From Desulfobacteraceae bacterium (GTDB lineage: Bacteria; Desulfobacterota; Desulfobacteria; Desulfobacterales; Desulfosarcinaceae), in contig JALVRI010000213.1 of the NCBI GenBank assembly GCA_027031325.1, positions 1 through 5,904 of the forward strand: 5,904 bases of DNA, written 5' to 3'. Shown here piece by piece: positions 1 through 5,394 of this stretch (position 1 is the stretch's first letter; each line of letters starts with the position of its first letter). The notes below the pieces were generated by a model. The model worked only from the letters and a program-made list of their open reading frames with translations. It was not told where the DNA came from and searched no databases. A program made the translations under genes and the position numbers.

Positions 1-1109
1 TCCGAAGTTCCTTCTCCGATGTCGAGCAGTTTTTGATCGCGGTAAAAACGTTCAACATCGTACTCTTTCATCAACCCGTATCCACCGTGAAGCTGGACAG
101 CATGATTGGCGCAACGGTACATGACTTCCGAGCAATACAATTTCGCCATGGCGGCCTCTTTTGAAAAAGGCTTGTCGTTGTCACGCAACCAGCATGCCCT
201 GTAGAGCAACAAGCGGGCGGCATCTATTTCGAGGGCCATGTCCGCCAGTTTGAAAGCGTTTACCTGGAAGCGGGAGATAGGCCTGCCGAACTGTTCTCTT
301 TCGCGGCTGTACTTCAGGGCCATGTCAAAGCAGCCCTGGGCGCCGCCAAGCCCCATGGCTCCTATTGAAAGCCGGCCTCCATCCAGGGTTTGCATCATCT
401 GATGAAAACCGTGACCGCGTCTACCGAGCAAATTTTCTTTGGGTACACGGCAGTCTTCAAAGTAGAGTTGGCTGGTGTTGGAAGCCCGCCACATCATTTT
501 ATCGTGCATTGGTTTTGCCGTATAGCCGGGGGTGCCTGTTTCGACAATGATACACGAAAGCTCAGGCTTGCCGTCGTCCCGGGTACCTGTCCTGCACAAA
601 ACGGTTACACCTGCGGATATGTCGGTGGAAGCATTGGTGATGAAGATTTTGCTTCCATTGATTACCCATTCATCTCCGTCCAGGACGGCAGTCGTTTTGG
701 CATTGGCAGCGTCGGAGCCGGCGTTGGGTTCGGTAAGCCCGAATCCCCACAAGGCTTCACCGCTGCACAACTTGGGAAGGTATTTGCGTTTTTGCTCCTC
801 GTTGCCGAAATAATACAGCGGCCCTATGCCCAGGGAATTTTCAGCGGCCACCGTGGCGGCGTGGGAGCCGTCGATTCGAGCTATTTCTTCCACGGCGATG
901 ATGTATGAAAGATAATCCATGCCCTGGCCACCGTATTCTTCCGATACCACTATGCCGAACAGTCCGAGTTCGGCCATCTTGGCCATGGTCTCATAGGAAA
1001 ACTCCTCTTTATCGTCCAGTTCCCGGGCAACCGGCTTGATTTCGTTTTCGGCGAACGACCTTACCGATTCGCGCAGAATTTCCTGTTCCGGTGATAGTGT
1101 AAAGTCCAT
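1..1109 (-). CDS. Acyl-CoA dehydrogenase, FAD-dependent (3' end cut by window edge)
   Basis: This enzyme oxidises an acyl-CoA to the trans-2-enoyl-CoA using FAD and passes electrons to electron-transfer flavoprotein; it is cytoplasmic. My translation gives 369 complete codons, against about 380 for the family, so only roughly a dozen C-terminal residues are missing. An N-terminal helical domain (about 1-120) leads to the first family signature, GLTEPNAGSDAAN at 124-136. Next come the flavin-contacting WVINGSKIFITNA (148-160) and the C-terminal helical domain. The second signature runs Q339 to D358 around HGGYG and matches the full pattern. The catalytic base is E366 in IGEGTS, as in short- and medium-chain enzymes. 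The ATG at 1109 is chosen because a strong GGGGAGGTG ribosome binding site lies 4 bases upstream and MDFTLSPEQE is a typical family N-terminus. Acyl chain length cannot be read from the sequence. No ETF or thiolase gene is in view. Confidence 0.95.
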   Translation of the reverse strand, partial: MDFTLSPEQEILRESVRSFAENEIKPVARELDDKEEFSYETMAKMAELGLFGIVVSEEYGGQGMDYLSYIIAVEEIARIDGSHAATVAAENSLGIGPLYYFGNEEQKRKYLPKLCSGEALWGFGLTEPNAGSDAANAKTTAVLDGDEWVINGSKIFITNASTDISAGVTVLCRTGTRDDGKPELSCIIVETGTPGYTAKPMHDKMMWRASNTSQLYFEDCRVPKENLLGRRGHGFHQMMQTLDGGRLSIGAMGLGGAQGCFDMALKYSREREQFGRPISRFQVNAFKLADMALEIDAARLLLYRACWLRDNDKPFSKEAAMAKLYCSEVMYRCANHAVQLHGGYGLMKEYDVERFYRDQKLLDIGEGTS

Positions 1110-1129
1110 TGCACCTCCCCTGGCTCTTC

Positions 1130-1147
1130 GATCCGTGAGGCCGGATC
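1130..1147. repeat. Inverted repeat just upstream of the acyl-CoA dehydrogenase start
   Basis: GATCCG (1130-1135) and CGGATC (1142-1147) form perfect 6-base arms around a 6-base centre, TGAGGC. The repeat lies 21 bases before the acyl-CoA dehydrogenase start codon. It could be a repressor operator, since acyl-CoA dehydrogenase genes are often controlled by TetR- or GntR-family fatty acid regulators. It could also be a small hairpin next to the ribosome binding site. The symmetry is seen; any function is inferred. Confidence 0.35.
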
Positions 1148-1298
1148 ATGGTTTGGAAAGATCGGCGCAGGCTGTCGGGCCCGGCATTTCCTCAGCAACG
1201 GCCCTACCGCCTTTGGGTTGCGATAAGTAGGCAATCAGGTGGCGGCGATACGGCCTGGCGCCCGGTTTAGCAGGCTGTCAGTATTCGATCCGAAAGAC

Positions 1299-1328
1299 AT
1301 TTTGACTGTAAGCAGGAGCCTGTGTCAA
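1299..1328 (-). promoter_or_regulatory. Candidate sigma-70 type promoter for the acyl-CoA dehydrogenase
   Basis: On the minus strand a perfect TTGACA (1323-1328) is followed after 18 bases by CAAAAT (1299-1304), which matches four of six positions of the -10 consensus. It sits just past the stop codon of the exported-protein gene and points at the acyl-CoA dehydrogenase. Transcription would begin near 1292 and leave a leader of about 180 bases that includes the inverted repeat at 1130-1147. The -35 is convincing and the -10 is weak. Confidence 0.3.
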
Positions 1329-1349
1329 CACTTAATCCGTTTTGGTCCG

Positions 1350-1802
1350 TCAGCGGTTTTTGGCATCCAGGAGGTTGAACTTGTCGTTGAAGACTATGTT
1401 GACCAGGAACCAGCTATCCTTGGGCTTGTAGAAAAATAACTCCCAGACGATGGGTAACATTTTCGTATGGAGAATATATACCACCCGGGTCAGGGACCTG
1501 CCGAAATGCTCCTTGCGGATCAGTTCGTAGCCAAGCGGCTTTCCGTACAAAGAAAGAGCGGAAGTTGTCTGTTGCTTGAGGTAGGCGACCGCCTGGGGCT
1601 TGTTTTCCGGTATGCTGGAGCCGGCAAACAGATGATTATAAGCGCCGTCGATGTCTCCGGCCAGAATTTGCTTGAAAAAAGCGTCTGTCTTGCCGGTTGG
1701 AAGATCTGAATCGGCCAGACCGGAATACGGGCAGACGGCAAGTGCGATGAAAATTGCCAAGGCGCTGATTTTCAGTTTGGATGCGGGCGATCGAAGCTTC
1801 AT
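1350..1802 (-). CDS. Small exported protein of unknown function
   Basis: This 150-residue protein is not one I can assign to a named family. Residues 1-30 form a Sec signal peptide: basic start (MKLRSPASKLK), hydrophobic core (ISALAIFIALAVC), and a likely cut after GLA at A30. The mature part, about 120 residues, opens with a helix-rich stretch (DAFFKQILAGDIDGAYNHLF). It closes with alternating aromatic and hydrophobic strands (VVYILHTKMLPIVWELFFYK, then WFLVNIVFNDKFNLL). That order, helices then a twisted sheet with a Tyr/Trp-lined face, resembles small NTF2-like periplasmic proteins, but this is inference from pattern only. LAVC at 21-24 is a poor lipobox because valine precedes the cysteine, so a soluble periplasmic protein is likelier than a lipoprotein. 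The ATG at 1802 follows a GAGAGG ribosome binding site. It lies 189 bases downstream of fabH and 240 bases upstream of the acyl-CoA dehydrogenase, on the same strand. Confidence 0.8.
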   Translation of the reverse strand: MKLRSPASKLKISALAIFIALAVCPYSGLADSDLPTGKTDAFFKQILAGDIDGAYNHLFAGSSIPENKPQAVAYLKQQTTSALSLYGKPLGYELIRKEHFGRSLTRVVYILHTKMLPIVWELFFYKPKDSWFLVNIVFNDKFNLLDAKNR

Positions 1803-1875
1803 TTTGGACCTCTCTTTTTTTCCGGATTTGTAAATACAGGGGGAAGCCGAGAGAGCCTGGTAAAGCGGGCCCTGG

Positions 1876-1885
1876 AACGGCCGTT
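1876..1885. repeat. 10-base perfect palindrome between fabH and the exported-protein gene
   Basis: AACGGCCGTT is a perfect self-complementary decamer in the 189-base gap, 74 bases upstream of the exported-protein start. I find no convincing promoter around it and no T-run that would make it a terminator. It may be a protein-binding site or simply chance in GC-rich DNA. Confidence 0.2.
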
Positions 1886-1991
1886 AGTGAGGCAGGGGCT
1901 TTTGGCATCGGCCGGTTTCAATCCACCTGGAGAGCTCTTTTGCAGTCCATCCCGGGGATAACCGATGCAGGTGCGATCGATGGCTTCAGCT

Positions 1992-2996
1992 CTATTCCCG
2001 CCTGTCGCAGGTCCATTTTATCAAAGCCGATCCCCATGTCAAACCTGCCCCGAAGCTGATCAACAGGACGTTGTCGCCGGGTTGAATCCGGCCCCCCCGC
2101 TGGGCCTCGTCAAGTGCGATGGGAATCGAGGCCGAAGACGTGTTACCGTATTTTGAAAGGTTTACAAAAAACCTATCCATCCCGATATTCAGCTTTTCGG
2201 CCACAGCCCGAATGATGCGGATATTGGCCTGGTGGGGAACCACGAGTGCCACGTCATCGATGTCGAGGCCGTTTTTTTCCAGGGCCATCCTGGCTATCCG
2301 GCTCAGGCAGGTGACTGCGTGCTTGAAGAGGCGGTTGCCTTCCATTTTCAGGAAAAAAGGTTTGGCAGGCCCCATGTCGGCTATGGGGGGGTTGGAGCTG
2401 TTGCCGTACTCGGCATACAAGAGATCCCATTGAGCCCCGTCAGACCTGAGATGGGTGGTCAGGACACCTCCGGGCCCGGGATCGGGCTGCAAAAGGATTG
2501 CTCCGGCGCCGTCGCCCAGCAGGACGCAAGTGTTACGATCGTTCCAGTTGAGAATCGATGACAGCCTTTCCACCCCGATTACAAGCACATTGGCGGCTCC
2601 GTTGACCCGGATGGAATTTGCGGCTGCCTCCAGGGCAAAGATGAAGCCCGAGCAGCCGGCCGACACATCGTAAGCCGCTGCATCCGCTATGCCGAGTTCC
2701 TTCTGGATCATGCAGGCAGCCGATGGGAACTGACGATCGGCCGTAACTGTGCCGACAATGATGGTATCTATGTCTTCGGGTTCCACCCCGGCCATGGCCA
2801 AAGCCTTGCGGGCGGCGCGGGCACCGAGTCTGGCCGTGGTTTCATCGTCTATGTTGCGGGCGATACGCCTTTCGCAGATCCCGGTCCGGCGCCGTATCCA
2901 TTCATCGGACGTATCTACGATGGCTTCCAGGTCGTGGTTGGTCAGTACGTGCTCGGGTAGACAGCATCCTGTTCCGGTTAGATGGACGTTTGGCAT
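1992..2996 (-). CDS. fabH: 3-oxoacyl-[acyl-carrier-protein] synthase III (KAS III)
   Basis: FabH condenses a short acyl-CoA with malonyl-ACP to start type II fatty acid synthesis in the cytoplasm. The protein has 334 residues, close to the usual 315-335. The thiolase-fold catalytic triad is complete: C115 in DVSAGCSGF, H255 in VVPHQANIR and N285 in YGNTSSAS. These match E. coli C112, H244 and N274. R260 in HQANIR corresponds to the ACP-contacting R249 of E. coli. F90 in QFPSAAC aligns with E. coli F87, which narrows the acyl pocket and suggests a short primer such as acetyl-CoA (inference). The frame stays open up to an ATG at 3116, but I place the start at 2996. MPNVHLTGTGCCLP is a normal FabH beginning, an AAGGA site sits 8 bases before it, and the extra 40 residues have no family character. 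No other fab or plsX gene is adjacent, so it may be a specialised or dispersed copy. Confidence 0.93.
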   Translation of the reverse strand: MPNVHLTGTGCCLPEHVLTNHDLEAIVDTSDEWIRRRTGICERRIARNIDDETTARLGARAARKALAMAGVEPEDIDTIIVGTVTADRQFPSAACMIQKELGIADAAAYDVSAGCSGFIFALEAAANSIRVNGAANVLVIGVERLSSILNWNDRNTCVLLGDGAGAILLQPDPGPGGVLTTHLRSDGAQWDLLYAEYGNSSNPPIADMGPAKPFFLKMEGNRLFKHAVTCLSRIARMALEKNGLDIDDVALVVPHQANIRIIRAVAEKLNIGMDRFFVNLSKYGNTSSASIPIALDEAQRGGRIQPGDNVLLISFGAGLTWGSALIKWTCDRRE

Positions 2997-3130
2997 GATG
3001 GATTCCTTCTGCGTATGATTAAACCGGTTCAGCCGGGCGGCCAGGTTGAAGTTGACGGGTTTCGACTGATGAGCCGGGCAGTGTCTTTCACCGTTACCAG
3101 CTGACCGGTATGACATTCAATCTGCCGCGC

Positions 3131-3160
3131 TTTTTAAACACATTCCGCCCCGCTTGTCAA
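3131..3160 (-). promoter_or_regulatory. Candidate fabH promoter
   Basis: The minus strand carries a perfect TTGACA (3155-3160). After 16 bases comes TTTAAA (3133-3138), or after 18 bases TAAAAA (3131-3136); either matches four of six positions of the -10 consensus. Transcription would start near 3125, giving a leader of about 130 bases that contains the palindrome AACCGGTT (3022-3029). The location and perfect -35 make this the best promoter candidate in the window. Confidence 0.45.
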
Positions 3161-3177
3161 AGAGGTGAACATTGACA
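3155..3177. repeat. Dyad overlapping the fabH -35 box
   Basis: TGTCAA (3155-3160) and TTGACA (3172-3177) are perfect 6-base inverted arms 11 bases apart. The left arm is the -35 box of the candidate fabH promoter read on the minus strand. The right arm is also a -35 sequence on the plus strand, but no -10 follows it at normal spacing. A dimeric regulator could bind here and block fabH transcription; no specific family is implied by the sequence. Confidence 0.3.
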
Positions 3178-3590
3178 CGTCGATTCCCGGTTACCTGCCC
3201 GGCAGACAATTTCAACCATAAATTGAAACCTGCATCCGGATTCCTTGATTTCTTCGGTCGGGCGATAGGGTCGCAAAGGATGCCTGAAACGATATTTTGC
3301 CTTTGGCGGGGAGGAAGACGCCAGGATTCGGTTGACCGTCCCGGCAATAGGGCTGACCTGCCTTGGCAAAAACGTTTTCCAGCTTTTCGATACCATGATT
3401 CAGATATATCGCCGGTTTGACGGTAATCGTCGTTATCCAGCATTGTTACCTGTTGCTGGGGTTATGAAACCAATGGTCCAAAGAACTTATGGGGTTGCAA
3501 CAGTTCCGGGAGTGCTTAGTCTAATAAAAGTAAGGCCATTGTTGGCAGCAGCATGATGACCGACGTTTAAAAATAAATTGGGGGTGCCTC
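3161..3590. other. Long gene-poor stretch upstream of fabH
   Basis: No convincing gene is seen here on either strand. Two open frames, 3172-3420 on the plus strand and 3117-3443 on the minus strand, overlap each other. Both translate to arginine-, proline- and serine-rich, low-hydrophobicity sequence without motifs. By my count the plus frame has G or C at only about 45 percent of its third codon positions. A 30-codon frame at 3464-3556 has only a weak purine stretch before its ATG. The region may be promoter and leader DNA for the genes on both sides, an unrecognised small RNA, or remains of a decayed gene. Confidence 0.5.
3542..3571 (+). promoter_or_regulatory. Weak promoter candidate for the cysteine-rich small protein
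   Basis: TTGGCA (3542-3547, five of six matches) and TTTAAA (3566-3571, four of six) are 18 bases apart. The start would fall near 3578, just before the GGGGGTG ribosome binding site, giving a very short leader. An alternative -10, TCTAAT or TAATAA near 3520, lacks a well-spaced -35. Confidence 0.25.
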
Positions 3591-3743
3591 ATGAAAGATA
3601 GAAAAGATAACTCCAACAGTTCCTGCTACCTTGATTGCGATTCGCTCTTGCGACAGTGCCTCGACCGGGGCGAACATGAATCCGTGTGCCGGCTCCAGCA
3701 GGTACCATGCATATGCCGTTGCAGGGCAAGCGAAAGCAGGTAG
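3591..3743 (+). CDS. Cysteine-rich 50-residue microprotein, unknown function
   Basis: I do not recognise this protein. It has 50 residues with seven cysteines, at 12, 16, 23, 33, 40, 42 and 44. They are spaced C-x3-C-x6-C-x9-C-x6-C-x-C-x-C, ending in CICRC. The first ten residues are polar (MKDRKDNSNS), so there is no signal peptide or membrane segment. Residues 15-37 look amphipathic and helix-prone, and the tail RCRASESR is basic. Support for a real gene: an ATG preceded by GGGGGTG at a normal distance, a TAG stop, and an intrinsic terminator 45 bases further on. The gene stands alone between fabH (divergent) and the arginine deiminase (same strand, 373 bases away). The cysteines could bind a metal or iron-sulfur cluster, or form disulfides under oxidising conditions. 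All of these are inferences. A chance frame is still possible at this length. Confidence 0.6.
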   Translation: MKDRKDNSNSSCYLDCDSLLRQCLDRGEHESVCRLQQVPCICRCRASESR

Positions 3744-3787
3744 ACTGAAAAGATGGACCGGGACGTTGAATAACCCTTAAAATTTGA

Positions 3788-3818
3788 GCGGTCGGCTTTC
3801 GGTCCGGCCGCTTTTTTT
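3788..3818 (+). terminator. Intrinsic (Rho-independent) terminator
   Basis: GCGGTCGG (3788-3795) pairs with CCGGCCGC (3804-3811) in an 8-base GC-rich stem with one G-U pair and an 8-base loop. Seven T's (3812-3818) follow directly. It lies 45 bases past the stop of the cysteine-rich microprotein, the only upstream plus-strand gene, and so should end that transcript. It also separates that gene from the arginine deiminase. Confidence 0.85.
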
Positions 3819-3882
3819 GTGGCCGGCCTTTTCGGGAAAATTAAGCAAGCGGCCGGTCAGACACTGAAACCATATTTCCCCC

Positions 3883-3921
3883 TCAGGTACCGTGGCTGAA
3901 GGGCGGTTTTGCCGCACCTGA
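3883..3921 (+). other. Bulged hairpin ahead of the arginine deiminase gene
   Basis: TCAGGT (3883-3888) pairs with ACCTGA (3916-3921). After a 3-base bulge, GTGGC (3892-3896) pairs with GCCGC (3911-3915) with one G-U pair, giving 11 base pairs and a 14-base loop. The loop holds GCGG (3903-3906), which could pair instead with CCGC (3912-3915), so two inner folds compete. No T-run follows, so it is not a terminator on the plus strand. Apart from this and the promoter candidate at 4003-4030, I see nothing in the 3819-4116 gap. Confidence 0.3.
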
Positions 3922-4002
3922 AAAAGGGCAATCCGTTGCTTGCCCGCAATGCCTGTCCGTTTGTGGATCAACCGGCAAATCAGGTTCTTGGACCCGATGT
4001 TG

Positions 4003-4030
4003 TTGCCAATAGCCGTCCGGTTCTGATAAC
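4003..4030 (+). promoter_or_regulatory. Weak promoter candidate for the arginine deiminase gene
   Basis: TTGCCA (4003-4008, five of six matches) is followed after 16 bases by GATAAC (4025-4030, four of six). Transcription would start near 4037, about 80 bases before the ATG. AATGAAT (4079-4085) resembles half of an ArgR box, but no second half is seen. Confidence 0.25.
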
Positions 4031-4116
4031 AGCAATATCGTATGCAGACAATCCGGTTCGAAAATAACATCGCCGGTAATGAATCAGACTTGCAGCCTCG
4101 GTAAGCAGGAGCACAA

Positions 4117-5385
4117 ATGCAGGACAGAGAAAAGAAAATACAGGTGAATGTAGATTCGGACATCGGCGCCTTGAAGGCGGTGATTGTGCACCGGCCCGGG
4201 CCTGAAATTGAAAACATGACCCCTGAAAGTGCAGAGAGGGCCCTCTACAGTGATATTCTGAACCTGGGGGTGGCCCGGAAAGAGTACGAGCAGTTGGAGG
4301 CTGTCCTGCAAGCTTCGGCCAATACCTTGCATGTCCGCAACCTGCTGGAAGATATTCTGGAGCTTCCGGGGGTAAGGGAAAAACTGGTGGTAAGGATTTG
4401 TGAGCAGGAAAACGCCCTGGATCTGCGAGACGTGCTGCTTGACCTGGATACAGTTGAACTTGCCGGCCAGTTGATCGAGGGGGTGGTCCTGGTGCGGGAC
4501 AATTTGACCCGTTACCTCAGCAAGGAGCGTTTTGCCCTCCAGCCATTGCATAATTTTTTTTATACCCGGGATGCCGCCGTGTCCTTGTACGATGAGGTTC
4601 TGATCTCTCCGATGGCTAAAGCGGTGCGGCGGCGGGAGGCCCTGATAATGGAATCGATCTTCGACTACCATCCCCTTTTGGGGGCCCGAACGATAAATCC
4701 CAGCGGGCAGGTCTTTTTCGACCCGGCCACCACCATCGAGGGTGGAGATGTTATCGTCGTTCGCCCCGATATTCTCCTGATGGGATACAGCAGCCGGACT
4801 TCATCCCAGGGTATCGATTTCGTCATCGAGCGCTTGAAACGCAAGGGCGGGCAAAGACGGCACCTGGTTGTCCAGGAATTGCCGACCAAGCCTGAATCGT
4901 TCATCCATCTAGACATGGTTTTTACCCTCCTGGACAAGGATTGCTGTCTGGTTTACGCACCCTTGATAGTCAAGCCAAACAAGTACCGAACCATCCATAT
5001 TACCATCGCAGGAGGGCAGGTTGCCGATATTGGTGAAGAAGACAACCTTCTGAAAGCATTGGGTAAACTGGGAATGGATCTTGAGCCGGTGTACTGCGGG
5101 GGACACGGTGATACCTGGGTGCAGGAAAGGGAACAGTGGCACAGCGGAGCAAACTTCCTGGCCCTGGCACCGGGCCGGGTGGTAGGCTACGGTCGTAACG
5201 TCTACACCATCGAAGAGTTGTCACGCCATGGTTTTGAAATAGTAGGCGCCCCCAGGGCGGCCGAAGACATGGATATCCTTCCGCGGCGCTGCGCAATCGT
5301 CCTGGATGGATCTGAACTTCCCCGGGGAGGCGGAGGTGCCCGCTGTATGACCATGCCGGTTTGCCGGGGGCCAGTGAACTGGTAA
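4117..5385 (+). CDS. arcA: Arginine deiminase
   Basis: Arginine deiminase hydrolyses L-arginine to citrulline and ammonia in the cytoplasm, the first step of the ATP-yielding arginine deiminase pathway. The protein has 422 residues, close to the 405-420 of the family, and is a guanidino-group modifying alpha/beta propeller. DIGALKAVIVHRPGPEIENM (15-34) is the typical first blade. Residues equivalent to the P. aeruginosa active site are present: N146 and D152 (HNFFYTRD), R171 (RRREAL), E208 (IEGGDV), R227 (SSRTS), H264 and D266 (IHLDMVFT). The nucleophile is C410 in GARCMTMP. The usual proline before N146 is histidine, and RDP is RDA. G405 takes the place of P. aeruginosa R401, as I recall also varies in Mycoplasma-type enzymes. 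The ATG follows AGGAG with 5 bases between. No arcB, arcC or arcD is adjacent. Peptidyl- or agmatine deiminases have a different layout, so arginine is the likely substrate. Confidence 0.93.
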   Translation: MQDREKKIQVNVDSDIGALKAVIVHRPGPEIENMTPESAERALYSDILNLGVARKEYEQLEAVLQASANTLHVRNLLEDILELPGVREKLVVRICEQENALDLRDVLLDLDTVELAGQLIEGVVLVRDNLTRYLSKERFALQPLHNFFYTRDAAVSLYDEVLISPMAKAVRRREALIMESIFDYHPLLGARTINPSGQVFFDPATTIEGGDVIVVRPDILLMGYSSRTSSQGIDFVIERLKRKGGQRRHLVVQELPTKPESFIHLDMVFTLLDKDCCLVYAPLIVKPNKYRTIHITIAGGQVADIGEEDNLLKALGKLGMDLEPVYCGGHGDTWVQEREQWHSGANFLALAPGRVVGYGRNVYTIEELSRHGFEIVGAPRAAEDMDILPRRCAIVLDGSELPRGGGGARCMTMPVCRGPVNW

Positions 5386-5394
5386 GGGGAAAAT

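Noticed and set aside
390..908. Plus-strand open frame of 172 codons
   Set aside because: It lies wholly antisense to the acyl-CoA dehydrogenase, whose motifs are unmistakable on the minus strand.
1167..1279. Direct repeat of GCAGGCTGTC at 1167-1176 and 1270-1279
   Set aside because: Only two 10-base copies 103 bases apart with unrelated flanks, so probably chance.
1731..1742. LAVC at residues 21-24 of the exported protein as a lipobox
   Set aside because: Valine before the cysteine is not accepted in the usual lipobox, and a good signal peptidase I site (GLA, ending at A30) follows.
2997..3116. 40-residue N-terminal extension of FabH starting at 3116
   Set aside because: The added residues have no family similarity, the ATG at 2996 has a better ribosome binding site, and MPNVHLTGTG is a typical FabH start.
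3172..3420. Plus-strand frame of 82 codons from a TTG start behind AGAGGTG
   Set aside because: The ribosome binding site is tempting, but only about 45 percent of third codon positions are G or C and the product has no motif or hydrophobic pattern.
3117..3443. Minus-strand frame of 108 codons upstream of fabH
   Set aside because: It has no recognisable domain, a weak ribosome binding site and arginine/serine-rich chance-like composition, and it contains the likely fabH promoter.
3464..3556. 30-codon plus-strand frame, possible leader peptide
   Set aside because: It has only a GGGG stretch before the ATG, no runs of one amino acid and no attenuator hairpin after it.
3804..3856. CCGGCCGC (3804-3811) can also pair with GCGGCCGG (3849-3856), suggesting an antiterminator
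   Set aside because: The competing arm lies downstream of the T-run, so it would not yet be transcribed when termination occurs; GC-rich chance is likelier.
3777..4217. Minus-strand frame of 146 codons across the terminator and the arcA start
   Set aside because: It overlaps the intrinsic terminator and the arginine deiminase N-terminus and has no coherent protein features.
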